A stretch of DNA of 64,000 nt from Streptomyces stelliscabiei. Lineage in GTDB: Bacteria > Actinomycetota > Actinomycetes > Streptomycetales > Streptomycetaceae. The notes beneath the pieces were generated by a model. It ran no database searches and was not told where the DNA came from. It saw nothing but the letters and a program-made list of their open reading frames with translations. Positions within the stretch are counted from its first letter, which is position 1. Every line of letters begins with the position of its first letter. The position numbers and the translations under genes are program-made. The stretch covers positions 9,858,001 through 9,922,000 of the forward strand of contig NZ_JADBGF010000001.1 of assembly GCF_014873495.1 (NCBI RefSeq), in the 5' to 3' direction. Of the stretch, positions 35,124 through 43,334 are shown one piece after another.

Positions 35124-36068
35124 GTGCGGCTCCGACGAAGGAGAGGTCCGGGCCGGGCGGCCGCGGTATGGGTGACGCTCGTGGCCGTCCTGACGGCACT
35201 GGCGGCCACGGCGTCGGCGGCATCCGCCGCGCCGCCGGCCGCGCGCTCGGCGGCCGCGGCGCCTGCCGACAGACCCGACTTCAAGTTGCCCTTCGCCTGC
35301 GGCCAGACCTGGCAGCTGCAGACGTACCGGGGCCATGCCCCCGACGACAAGAAGCTCGACATGTACCGGGTCGGCGGGAACACGCTCGGCTCGTTGGTGG
35401 CGGCGTCCGCGGCCGGCACGGTCACCGAGCTGTTCGAGCCGGGCGGCCTGGAGATCAACCACGGCAACGGCTGGTTCACGGTCTATCTGCACATGGACCG
35501 CAGGGACGTGAGCGTCGGGCAGCGGGTGGCCTCCGGCACCACACTCGGGCGGCTCGGCCTGGTCGAGACGACCTCGGCGCATCTGCACTACGAGCAGCTC
35601 TACGACACCAACGGCGACAACAACGGCGAGAACGACGAGATCGTCCACCCGGTGATCCAGGGAACCGAGTACCGGCTCTCACCGGATCAGACCTTCCCTC
35701 GGGTGACCAGCACCAACGCCTGTGGCGGAAGCGGTGAGCCCGAGAAGTACTGGGTGGACACCTTCGCCGACGCGACCGGTTACGCCGCCGTCGACTGCGT
35801 CGGCGACAGCAGGCCGCAGTGCGCGCCCCAGGGCAAGCTGTACAAGGGCACCAACTACGTCCTGTGCAAGAAGTGGGGCGCCGAGGTGCGGGTGGGCACG
35901 TCCTTCAACCACTACTGGCTGCTGACCGACCTCGACGAGGTGGTGCCCGGTGGGAAGGGCCGTGCCTATGTGTCGGCGTACTACCTCCAGCGCTGGGGGA
36001 ACGACGAGGCGAAGGACAACGACGGGCGTGTGATCCGCGACTGCGGGGCCGACGAAGTCCCGAGGTGA
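35124..36068 (+). CDS. Secreted M23-family metallopeptidase (LytM-like) with C-terminal SH3-like region
   Basis: A signal peptide (RLRRRRGPGRAAAVWVTLVA, then Ala-rich to about 40) precedes an M23 domain: FACGQTWQLQTYRGHAPDDK, KLDMYRVGGNTLGSLVAASA, then INHGNGWFTVYLHMDRRDVS and TTSAHLHYEQL. The candidate zinc ligands are the His in YRGH, the Asp in KKLD and the second His of HLH. The C-terminal 100 residues (CAPQGKLYKGTNYVLCKKWG to AYYLQRWGN) look like a cell-wall SH3-type module. I chose GTG at 35124, which follows GGGAGGGG; ATG at 35091 is an alternative. It probably cleaves peptidoglycan cross-bridges. Confidence 0.85.
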   Translation: MRLRRRRGPGRAAAVWVTLVAVLTALAATASAASAAPPAARSAAAAPADRPDFKLPFACGQTWQLQTYRGHAPDDKKLDMYRVGGNTLGSLVAASAAGTVTELFEPGGLEINHGNGWFTVYLHMDRRDVSVGQRVASGTTLGRLGLVETTSAHLHYEQLYDTNGDNNGENDEIVHPVIQGTEYRLSPDQTFPRVTSTNACGGSGEPEKYWVDTFADATGYAAVDCVGDSRPQCAPQGKLYKGTNYVLCKKWGAEVRVGTSFNHYWLLTDLDEVVPGGKGRAYVSAYYLQRWGNDEAKDNDGRVIRDCGADEVPR

Positions 36069-36073
36069 CGTCC

Positions 36074-37468
36074 TCAGGAACACTCGGGCAGCACCGGACT
36101 GTCCTTCGTGCGTACGGCGGGCAGCCAGGCCGTTCTGTTCGGTGCGTCGTCCGGGAGACGGACCCGTAGCCACCGGGCGGAGAGTCTGCCGGACTCGTCC
36201 TTGACCGTCGTCCCGCGCGGGAGACGGCAGTCGACAGTGAGGATGTCTCCGTGCCACACCCGGGTCGCCACGACGTTCTCGACGGTGTACGGGAGTGCCG
36301 GATCCACGGCCAGGCCGAGGCTGCACGCCGCAAGGCGTTCCTCGGCCTGGTCGCGGCACAGCTTCACGATGTTGAACACGGCGATGCGGCCCGCCGGTGG
36401 GGCGGTGCTCCGTCCGTCGGACCGGTCGTGCCCGTCACCGCCGGAGGCGTACGTTCCTCCGGCGGCCGCCGCGCCGCACAGCAGGGTGGCCAGGGCGACG
36501 CCGAGCAGAGCCTTTCGCCGTCCGACGGACTTCGGGACCGACGCCGTCCGCATTCGAGCCAACAGGCTCTCGGCGGTGTGGACGGAACGCTCGGCATGCG
36601 TCGGAGCCAGGCAGTCGGCGGCCAGCTCGCGCCAGAAGAGGGGTACGGCACTGTCCAGCCGCAGCGGCGCACGCCCCTCGGCGTACTCCTGCGCGGCCGC
36701 CCCGCGCGCCATGGGTGTGGCCCCGGCGAACGGTGAGGCACCGCCGGCGAACATCTGGTGGATCATGATGCCGAGAGCCCAGATGTCGTTGCTCGGCCGC
36801 ACCTGTACGCCGCGCTCGCCCAGCGGGGCCCTCCAGCGCTCGGGGGGCAGGTAGTCGGGGGTGCCCAAGGGCGGCATGTAGCCGTGGGTGCCGTCCAGCT
36901 CCACGGCGAGACCGAAGTCGGAGAGCCTGGCCGAACCGTCGGCCATGATCAGTACGTTGTCGGGTTTGAGATCGCCGTGCACCCAGCCGATGCCGTGCAG
37001 ATGGGCCAGCCCCTCGCAGATCTCGGTGAGGAGCCGAGACTTCTCGGACTCGGCCGGCCCCGGCCCGTCCTGTTCGAGGAGCTGGCGCAGGCTGTGCTCC
37101 GCCCGCTCCATGATCAGGACGACGGAGCCGTCGAGAACGGCGTCGCCGGGTTCGCTGAGCACGACCGAGTCGAGCATCCGGATCAGCCGAGGATGGCGAG
37201 CCCGGCGCCCGAACTCGCGCTCCCGCCGGGCGGTTTCCACCAGGGCGCGCGCCTGGCGTGGTGCCAGCCCGGCGGTCGGCAGGAACTTGAGCGCGACGAC
37301 ATCCCCGTCCCCGTGCCCTTCTCCGGACCTGGCTGCCGGTTCCTGGTGCCGGGGACGTGCGGCCCGGCCCTCGTAGACGGTTCCCCAGCCCCCACTCGCG
37401 ATCCGGTCACCGACCTCCCAGCCCCCCACCCGGTAGCCGGGCGGGACCTGGTCCACGGACGCGCTCAC
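36074..37468 (-). CDS. Membrane Ser/Thr protein kinase (non-RD type)
   Basis: The protein (about 464 residues) has a Hanks-type kinase domain at about 15-285: glycine loop IASGGWGTVYEG, catalytic Lys in DVVALKFL, catalytic loop GWVHGDLKPDNVLI, DFG in LSDFGLAVE and the APE-like LPPERW. The catalytic loop has H-G-D instead of H-R-D, so it is a non-RD kinase and may not need activation-loop phosphorylation. A membrane segment (KALLGVALATLLCGAAAAGG, about 310-330) is followed by an external region with PASTA-like features such as LYTVENVV-like strands. GTG at 37468 overlaps the FHA gene stop (GTGA), indicating coupling; GTG at 37477 is an alternative start. Confidence 0.9.
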   Translation of the reverse strand: MSASVDQVPPGYRVGGWEVGDRIASGGWGTVYEGRAARPRHQEPAARSGEGHGDGDVVALKFLPTAGLAPRQARALVETARREREFGRRARHPRLIRMLDSVVLSEPGDAVLDGSVVLIMERAEHSLRQLLEQDGPGPAESEKSRLLTEICEGLAHLHGIGWVHGDLKPDNVLIMADGSARLSDFGLAVELDGTHGYMPPLGTPDYLPPERWRAPLGERGVQVRPSNDIWALGIMIHQMFAGGASPFAGATPMARGAAAQEYAEGRAPLRLDSAVPLFWRELAADCLAPTHAERSVHTAESLLARMRTASVPKSVGRRKALLGVALATLLCGAAAAGGTYASGGDGHDRSDGRSTAPPAGRIAVFNIVKLCRDQAEERLAACSLGLAVDPALPYTVENVVATRVWHGDILTVDCRLPRGTTVKDESGRLSARWLRVRLPDDAPNRTAWLPAVRTKDSPVLPECS

Positions 37469-38331
37469 GTGGCGCACGCCTTCGCGCGTAGCCCACTTGC
37501 GGCGCGCGGCGGCAACAGACCGAGGTGCTCCTCGCGGACCAGACCGAAGCGGAGAGCCAGCCCGACGATCGCCTCGCGCTTGCCGTTACGACGGGCCCCG
37601 TGCCCGGGGTCCGTCGCGACGGGAACTCCCAGCCGGAGTTTCTCCTCGGCGAGGTATTCGATGTGGGAGCTGACGGCGCGGGCCGAGAGCCCGCCGTACT
37701 CCGGAGAGCTTTTGAGCCGTTCGACGACCTGAGGCGTGGTCGGCACGGCGACCGCGGACTCGTCACGCAGCCGGGGTTCGCAGAGCGCGACCAGGACCAG
37801 GAAGTAGGTGGCCGTCTCGTCCAGGGAGTAGGCGGTGAGGGTCTGCGTGCCCCACCGGCCGCCCGCGTGCTGCGCGCGGTCCGGGTCGAGGTACACATGA
37901 TCCGGCGCGAACACCTGAAAGCTCACGGTCGACCCCCGGGTGGGCAGCACGACCCGGGCGAACTCGAAGGGAATGGGCGCCCCCACGCGGCGCGGCGGGA
38001 CCCGCAGATATTCGCCCGCCCCTTCCGGATTCTCCACCAAATAGCTATGGCCGGCACTGAAGTTGCTCAACTGCCAGTGATCGTCGGTCACCCGTATCTC
38101 GCCCGCCAACCGGGACACCGCCGGGTCGCCGAGCCGCAGTTCGACAGGGGTGTCGGCCGACCCGCGCCCGAAACGGGCCACGGCTCCCGGCCCCAGCCGC
38201 AGGGTCACCGGGCCCGCACCGCGTTCCGGCCGGCCCTCGGCCCCGGCGTGGCTCCCGGTGCGCACCTCATGGCCGTAGCCGCCCCCGTCGCTCCCTTCGC
38301 CCTGCGGAAGATGGATCACTACTCCGCTCAT
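37465..38331 (-). CDS. FHA-like domain protein with C-terminal winged-helix-like region
   Basis: The 288-residue protein carries an FHA-type beta-sandwich at about 45-140 (VTLRLGPGAVARFGRGSADT, DPAVSRLAGEIRVTDDHWQL, SNFSAGHSYLVEN). The conserved G-R of the first motif is present, but the S-x-x-H becomes S-R-L-A, so phosphothreonine binding may be weakened. The C-terminal part (FLVLVALCEPRLRDESAVAV, PTTPQVVERLKSSPEYGGLS, ARAVSSHIEYLAEEKLRLGV) resembles a helix-turn-helix region. It overlaps the kinase gene by 4 nt. The pair most likely forms a kinase/substrate module; it may link phosphorylation to DNA binding. Confidence 0.82.
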   Translation of the reverse strand: MSGVVIHLPQGEGSDGGGYGHEVRTGSHAGAEGRPERGAGPVTLRLGPGAVARFGRGSADTPVELRLGDPAVSRLAGEIRVTDDHWQLSNFSAGHSYLVENPEGAGEYLRVPPRRVGAPIPFEFARVVLPTRGSTVSFQVFAPDHVYLDPDRAQHAGGRWGTQTLTAYSLDETATYFLVLVALCEPRLRDESAVAVPTTPQVVERLKSSPEYGGLSARAVSSHIEYLAEEKLRLGVPVATDPGHGARRNGKREAIVGLALRFGLVREEHLGLLPPRAASGLRAKACAT

Positions 38332-38379
38332 TCGCTCCCCCAGATCTTGCCGGTTCCGGCCCCGTCGGTGCCGTACACG

Positions 38380-38410
38380 GTGAACACTGTGCTGTTTCAC
38401 AGGAGTTCAC
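38380..38410. promoter_or_regulatory. Compound inverted repeat upstream of the FHA/kinase operon
   Basis: GTGAAC (38380-38385) and CTGTG (38387-38391) pair with CACAG (38398-38402) and GTTCAC (38405-38410) around CTGTTT. It lies 49 nt before the FHA gene start and is a candidate operator. Confidence 0.5.
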
Positions 38411-39082
38411 TCCCGCCCTCGCTCTTTCAGCGTGCCGTTGACAACGTTGGCCGTCACACGGGCGTGCGCCCGGCGGTTCTCACCCACAGCAGGTCGGTGG
38501 TCAGGCCGTCCTGCTCGACGGTGCGCCGAGCGGCAGTACGCCGATTGCAGGGAAGGGTCCGCCGACGGGCCGGACACCTTCACCGGGATCGAGCTACCGC
38601 TGAGCGCCGCTCACGGATGGTCGGGCATGGCACCGCGGCAGGCGACCGACGGTGCCGGTCGGCCGGCGCCGTCGAACGGTGCTTTCGCGAACAGGGCCGT
38701 CAGTGCGTCGGACGATCCCAACGCGGCTTTACGCACTGTCTTCTCCTGTGTCCATCGGGATGAGGTGCCGCTGGATGCGGTCATTGGTTATACGCACGAG
38801 GCAACGGCCTGGTTGCACAGGAGTTGTGCCTCTTGCGTCCGGTACTCCCGGGCCGGCGGGTGGGACGGTGAGTTCGGCCCGGATCGAAGGGGTTCGTGCT
38901 GCCCAGGCCGGGGTGGGACGTGGGGCGCTCCGGGGGGCCTCTCCGGAAGAAGCGGGACCAGACCGTGGCGAACACGATCGCCCTCAGGGCGTATGTGAGC
39001 AGGGGCCATGGAAGGACCGGGCGAGGCCTGCAGCAGCGGCTTCTTCAGGCGGCGGACCATCCGGCAGGCTTCGGCGACGCCG

Positions 39083-39116
39083 CCGCCGGTCGGCGGGACC
39101 GCCCGCCGACCGGCGG
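39083..39116. terminator. 15-bp perfect hairpin with 4-nt loop
   Basis: CCGCCGGTCGGCGGG at 39083-39097 pairs with 39102-39116 around ACCG. A second, smaller hairpin (GTCCGGTC/GACCGGAC) follows near 39130-39150. No gene ends immediately upstream on the plus strand, so it may insulate the gene at 39192. Confidence 0.6.
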
Positions 39117-39191
39117 AGATTCCTCACTGTCCGGTCGGGCTGACCGGACGGCGGCCCTCACCAGCCACTCGGCGGGGGCACAGTGGGTGCC

Positions 39192-39644
39192 ATGACAGAT
39201 AGTTCCGCCCCTCTCCCTCCGGACGTGGACGACCGCCAGGCGGTGGAGGAGCTCCTCGGGCGCCCCGTGAGCCGGACATGGCCCACGGGTGCACTGGCAC
39301 CAGGAAGCCGGGTCACAGTCGTGCGCGCGCTGGACTGGGACGGACCGTGGCAGGTCGAGTTCGCCGGAACGATCGACGCCTTGGGCGCGCCCGAACCCAA
39401 CGAGCATGCGCAGGCGCTGGATGGTGAGTTGCTGTACTGGGTCGTCTTCGACACACCACAGCACGACAGCGGAGGGGGTGGCCCCTATCGCAAGGCTCAG
39501 ATCTGGGGTCGCTATCTGAGAGCCGAGCCGAGCCGAGCCGGAGGCGGCACCCACCCGCTGAGGTCGCGGAATCCTGCCCGTGACGAGAGGCCAGCTGCCG
39601 GAGCGCCACCAGAAGGCGGGCATCGATCCGGCAGGACAGACTGA
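39192..39644 (+). CDS. Conserved hypothetical protein (sometimes annotated iron transport protein A)
   Basis: The 150-residue protein has a recognisable core: PLPPDVDDRQAVEELLGRPV, SRVTVVRALDWDGPWQVEFA, LDGELLYWVVFDTPQHDSGG and GPYRKAQIWGRYLRAEP. From memory, similar Streptomyces proteins carry the label ferrous iron transport protein A, but nothing here supports iron transport. The core looks like a small beta-barrel. The C-terminal 35 residues are Arg/Gly/Pro-rich and may be read-through of degraded sequence. ATG at 39192 was taken since an in-frame start 3 codons upstream adds nothing. Confidence 0.6.
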   Translation: MTDSSAPLPPDVDDRQAVEELLGRPVSRTWPTGALAPGSRVTVVRALDWDGPWQVEFAGTIDALGAPEPNEHAQALDGELLYWVVFDTPQHDSGGGGPYRKAQIWGRYLRAEPSRAGGGTHPLRSRNPARDERPAAGAPPEGGHRSGRTD

Positions 39645-39676
39645 CAAGGGCCCACGAAGATCAGCACACTGGGCGC

Positions 39677-39955
39677 ATGCGATACGAGGAGAGAGCGAAG
39701 CTCGTCGCGGCGAGGGCCCTGATCCCGGCGGCCCTCCTCGTCGCTTCGCCGGTGCTGCTGATAGCCGGAGCGCCGATTCGCCGTGGATACCTGCGTCACG
39801 TACACCGCGAGGGAGCCGCACCGATCCTGGACAAGGAACAGGGGCGGATCAGTGTCCACTGGTTCGTGGTCACCAGCCCACTTCTCGGCTTGCTCTGCCG
39901 ACCCACGGAGTCGCTCGCCCGACTCCTCTCACGTCGAGGTAGAACGGCAGGCTGA
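39677..39955 (+). CDS. Small hypothetical membrane protein
   Basis: The 92-residue product has one clear hydrophobic segment (LIPAALLVASPVLLIAGAPI) and a weaker one (WFVVTSPLLGLL), with basic flanks. It follows the gene at 39192 by 32 nt in the same direction. No family is recognised. It could be a real small membrane protein or a remnant. Confidence 0.45.
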   Translation: MRYEERAKLVAARALIPAALLVASPVLLIAGAPIRRGYLRHVHREGAAPILDKEQGRISVHWFVVTSPLLGLLCRPTESLARLLSRRGRTAG

Positions 39956-39977
39956 AGAAACTGAGCGAGCGATGGCG

Positions 39978-40604
39978 TCAGTCGGTGATCACGGGGCTGC
40001 GGTGGATCCACTCGCTGCCGTGGACCGCCAGGTGCATGAAGGCGGCCACGTCCGCGCGGCTGATCGTCGGGTTGCCCTTCATCGGCAGCCGGTCGGCCGC
40101 ACTGTAGACGCCGTTGGCGGGGCCGTTCGTCAGACGGGTCGGGTAGACCACGGTCCAGTCCAGCCCGCTGGAGCGGATGCGCTCGTCGGCGATCGCCTTG
40201 TCGGCGTATATGGACCGCAACAGCGTGCGGTAGATGGCCTTCTGGGCAGTGCTGGCCGAGTCGAAGGTCCGGCCGACGCCGAACGACGACAACCACACCA
40301 GGCGGGAGACACCGGCCTCCTCGGCCGCACCGATCACGGCCGACGAGGAGCGGGTGAAGAGTTCGTCGGCGCGAATCGACGTGCTCCTGCCGAGGGCGGA
40401 GACGATGGCGTCGTGCCCGGCCGAGGCCGCGAGGAGGTCGCGGTGCGATGTGGCGTCGCCGGTGGCCACGGTGACCTTCGCGGCCAGGTCACCGAGGGCC
40501 GCCGGGTTGCGTACGAAGGCTGTGACGGAGTCACCGGCGCGCAGGGCCAGGTCGACGACATGACGACCGGTCGGGCCGGTCGCACCGAGGATGAGCAGCT
40601 TCAT
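39978..40604 (-). CDS. NAD(P)H-binding atypical SDR under TetR control
   Basis: The 208-residue protein starts MKLLILGATGPTGRHVVDLA with the GxTGxTG loop typical of this group. VTVATGDATSHRDLLAASAG, GHDAIVSALGRSTS, VSRLVWLSSFGVG and LDWTVVYPTRLTNGPANGVY are family landmarks of NAD(P)H-binding, NmrA/YwnB-like reductases. The gene starts 58 nt below a pair of palindromes that also occur upstream of the adjacent TetR gene. The simplest model is substrate-induced expression of a reductase for a toxic or foreign compound. Confidence 0.85.
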   Translation of the reverse strand: MKLLILGATGPTGRHVVDLALRAGDSVTAFVRNPAALGDLAAKVTVATGDATSHRDLLAASAGHDAIVSALGRSTSIRADELFTRSSSAVIGAAEEAGVSRLVWLSSFGVGRTFDSASTAQKAIYRTLLRSIYADKAIADERIRSSGLDWTVVYPTRLTNGPANGVYSAADRLPMKGNPTISRADVAAFMHLAVHGSEWIHRSPVITD

Positions 40605-40664
40605 GGCAGGAGTGTCTTTCGTCAGGGTGGGCCGCACGCGAGGCGCGTGGGAGGACTATGGAAC

Positions 40665-40706
40665 CGGATAGCTGTCCGTCCCAGGAACGTACCGGACAGC
40701 TATCCG
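40665..40706. promoter_or_regulatory. TetR operator pair upstream of the reductase gene
   Basis: CGGATAGCTGTCCG at 40665-40678 and CGGACAGCTATCCG at 40693-40706 both fit CGGAYNNNNRTCCG and are mutual reverse complements, so the whole forms a 17-bp inverted repeat (40662-40678 with 40693-40709). Their starts are 28 bp apart. They lie between the TetR stop and the reductase start. Confidence 0.8.
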
Positions 40707-40772
40707 GTTAACAAGGTCGAACCCTCGACCGAGAACGTGCGTGCGGGCGAGCGGGCGAGTTGACGGCGGCTC

Positions 40773-41351
40773 TCAGCGCCGTCCCGGGGCCCCGGCTCGC
40801 AGGCCGTCCATGACGAGGTCCAGTAGTCGGGTTACCTGGACGTGCCAGTCTCCGCGGATGTCGATCTGCCAGATGCCGGCGATGGCGAGGAGGAAGTCGT
40901 CGACGGTCATGTCCGGGCGAATCGTGCCGGCTTCGTGGTTGGCGTCGAGCAGGGTCTCGATCGATTCGCGCACCAGCGCGTACCCCGACAGCTCCTTCCC
41001 TCCCTTCGTGCTGGCCTGACGCAGTGCGACCGCCATCCCGGTCTTCGCCATGATGAAGTGGGCGAGGCGGTCCATCCATGCGCGCAGGGCCTGATCGGGC
41101 TCCCTGGTCTTCAGCAACTCGGCGGCGCCGTCAGTGAGTTGCTGCACCTCGTGGCGGTACACCTCCAGGACGAGCGCCTCGCGGTTGGGGAAGTTGCGGT
41201 ACAGGGTGCCCTGGCCGACGCCCGCCTTCTTGGCGATCACGCTCAACGGGATGTCCGCGGAGCGCGACAGCTCGACCAGTGCCACCTCGAGAATGCGCTC
41301 CCGGTTGCGCTGGGCGTCCGACCGCTGTGGCCCGTCATTCCTGGAATCCAC
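40773..41351 (-). CDS. TetR-family transcriptional repressor
   Basis: The 192-residue regulator has a TetR DNA-binding domain (RNRERILEVALVELSRSADI, SVIAKKAGVGQGTLYRNFPN, REALVLEVYRHEVQQLTDGA) and a helical ligand domain (RAWMDRLAHFIMAKTGMAVA, SIETLLDANHEAGTIRPDMT). GTG at 41351 follows GAGGGAGG, which decides the start. It lies just upstream of the atypical SDR it presumably controls and has matching palindromes in front of itself, so autorepression is likely. Confidence 0.93.
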   Translation of the reverse strand: MDSRNDGPQRSDAQRNRERILEVALVELSRSADIPLSVIAKKAGVGQGTLYRNFPNREALVLEVYRHEVQQLTDGAAELLKTREPDQALRAWMDRLAHFIMAKTGMAVALRQASTKGGKELSGYALVRESIETLLDANHEAGTIRPDMTVDDFLLAIAGIWQIDIRGDWHVQVTRLLDLVMDGLRAGAPGRR

Positions 41352-41391
41352 ATGCCCTCCCTCGGGGCTCACGTCGAAGCCCTTGCCTTAA

Positions 41392-41433
41392 CGGACGCCC
41401 GTCCGGTCATCGTGCAGCTCGGACGGTTGTCCG
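41392..41433. promoter_or_regulatory. Second TetR operator pair, upstream of tetR
   Basis: CGGACGCCCGTCCG at 41392-41405 and CGGACGGTTGTCCG at 41420-41433 both fit CGGAYNNNNRTCCG and are again 28 bp apart, as in the pair at 40665-40706. They lie 41-82 nt upstream of the TetR start, where autoregulation sites are expected. Confidence 0.72.
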
Positions 41434-41607
41434 CTTACGCCTCCACCTTAGCGGGCGGTGCGGTGCGGTGTCGTTGACCGTGGCGCGTGGCACCGGCGCC
41501 TGTTCGCCATTCCGCCCGGTCACGCCCCGGCCTTCCCGGCCCGCGGCCTCGCGTCGGCCGCCCCGCCTCGGCCGCGACCCTCCCTACGTGAGCCACGGAG
41601 ATGCAGC

Positions 41608-42412
41608 ATGAGCAACACCGCTGAACGCGCCGACCAGGTCATCGCCGCCCTGCACGCTGGACATGACCACCTGGCCTCTGTCGTACGCGGCCTGGACGCT
41701 GCCGACCTCACCCGGAAGTCCGGGGCCGTGGAGTGGGACGTGTCTCAGGTGCTCAGTCACCTGGGCAGCGGTGCGGTGACCGGCCGGGCCGTCCTCGACG
41801 GTGCCTTGGACGGGACGGGACCCAAGGGCGCGGAATTCAACAAGTCGGCCTGGGCACGGTGGGACGCGATGTCCCCCGGCGAGCGGGCCGAGCGCTTCGT
41901 GTCCGCCGACGAGGAGCTGGTCGCCCGCTACGAGAGCCTGGACGCGCGGACACGCGAGGCGTTGCGGATCACCCTCGGCTTCCTGCATGTGCCTGTGGAC
42001 GTGGCCACGTTGGCGGGCCTGCGGCTCGGCGAGGTCACCTTTCACACCTGGGACGTCGAGGTCACCTTCGACCCGGCGGCCGTGCCCGGCGCCCGTCGCG
42101 AGGGGACCCCTGCTCGGCCAGACCGGGTTGCTCATCGGCCGCCTCGGCCAGGCTGACGCCGTGGACGGCCGTCCGGTCCGCCTCGCGATACGGACCACTT
42201 CACCCGACAGGTCCTTCCGGGTCGACCTCGGCGAGACGGTCGCGCTCGGCGACCCTTCGGCCGTGCCCGACGTGGCGTTGAGCGCGCCCGCCGAGTGGTG
42301 GCTGCGCCTCATGACGGGCCGCCACGCGCCCGCGTACACACCGGCGAGCGTGACCCTCACCGGAGAGGCCTTGACGCTGGACGACCTGAGGCGGGTCTTC
42401 CCCGGGTTCTGA
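41608..42412 (+). pseudogene. Maleylpyruvate isomerase-family (DinB/MDMPI-like) protein, frameshifted
   Basis: The first part reads RADQVIAALHAGHDHLASVV, AVEWDVSQVLSHLGSGAVTG and RLGEVTFHTWDVEVTFDPAA, matching the metal-binding N-terminal domain of the mycothiol-dependent maleylpyruvate isomerase group, with candidate ligands His52 (LSHLGS) and the His/Asp of TFHTWDV. The C-terminal domain (PLLGQTGLLIGRLGQ, then APAEWWLRLMTGRHAPAYTP) is in the next frame. The break lies at about 42100-42112 and fits one extra base. The gene is otherwise full length, so a sequencing error should be considered. Confidence 0.8.
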
Positions 42413-42468
42413 CACAGGGGAGACCACCGCCTTCTGTCTCCGGCACCGGCTCCTTGACCGTGAGGCGG

Positions 42469-43107
42469 TCAGGCAGCAGTTTCCGGACCAGGGGGCAGGC
42501 GCACATCCCGGGGCCAGCCGTTCAGCCGGGCGAACTGACGCATGAAGCGCTCGCACCGTTCTACGAAGTCGTCGCCCCGGTCGGGCAGCCGCGTGAGCTC
42601 GACCATGCGCGCGGGATTCGACTCGGGCCTCGGCAACATGGAGATCTCGGCGTCGACGAACCGGCCACCGCCCAGGCTGCCGGCTGCCAGTGCGAGGGCC
42701 GTCGCGGTCACCACGCCGACACACGTCCGTGGGGGGCTGAACACCGCCTCCACGGGCTCAAGTTGGTCGTTCGACGCCTGGTGGTCCAGCACCTCGCACG
42801 GGTCGAACACGATCAGTCCCACGGTGTCCTCCCCTCCGGCTACGCGGAAGTCGAAGTCGCGCTCGTGCGGACGCTGGCCGGCGGAGTGGGTGGGGCGCTC
42901 GCCGATCAGCAGGGTGCCGAGTTCCTGGCGCAGAAGACGACGGCCTTCGTGGACTGGGCGTCCCCGCTCGGATTTTCGTTCAGTGACGACCTCGATGACG
43001 GGGGCCGCCTGCATACCGAGCAGGCGTGCCAGCGTCTTCCCGGCCGCGTCGACGAGCACGTCCAAGGGCACCGGAGTGTGCACTGTTCCCACGAGGTCGA
43101 CGGACAT
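42469..43107 (-). CDS. Hypothetical protein
   Basis: The 212-residue product reads MSVDLVGTVHTPVPLDVLVD, TLARLLGMQAAPVIEVVTER, RRLLRQELGTLLIGERPTHS, VGLIVFDPCEVLD, AVFSPPRTCVGVVTATALAL and AEISMLPRPESNPARMVELT. It looks like a genuine soluble alpha/beta protein with normal composition, but I do not recognise the family. The ATG at 43107 was preferred over a start 4 codons upstream. It is divergent from the ABC permease gene, 227 nt away. Confidence 0.6.
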   Translation of the reverse strand: MSVDLVGTVHTPVPLDVLVDAAGKTLARLLGMQAAPVIEVVTERKSERGRPVHEGRRLLRQELGTLLIGERPTHSAGQRPHERDFDFRVAGGEDTVGLIVFDPCEVLDHQASNDQLEPVEAVFSPPRTCVGVVTATALALAAGSLGGGRFVDAEISMLPRPESNPARMVELTRLPDRGDDFVERCERFMRQFARLNGWPRDVRLPPGPETAA

Positions 43108-43334
43108 GGTGACCAACATAGACGCTGTTGTGGGGAAGCCCTGCCGTGGATACCGAGGGCGGCCATCGGCTTTCGGCCGGGGCGGGGCGAAAACGGCTAC
43201 GTGGTCGTGCCGTACAAAACGTGCCGCATTCGATCACAGGATGACCAAAGTCGGTCCTACAATGCTCTCTGCACCCGCACGCCACCCACGCCGCACAACG
43301 GCCCGGTGCGTGTGGTGGAAAACCGGGGGGTTTG

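Larger units (their letters stand above)
38332..39191. other. Long region (860 nt) without a supported gene
   Basis: ORFs here (for example 38432-38998) have no recognisable motif and poor composition, so I do not call them. The region holds the promoter region of the FHA/kinase operon at one end and a hairpin before the hypothetical gene at 39192. It may contain decayed sequence. Confidence 0.4.

Noticed and set aside
38432..38998. 189-codon plus-strand frame in the long gene-free stretch
   Set aside because: Composition is Arg/Gly/Ser-rich, no ribosome site precedes it and no domain is visible.
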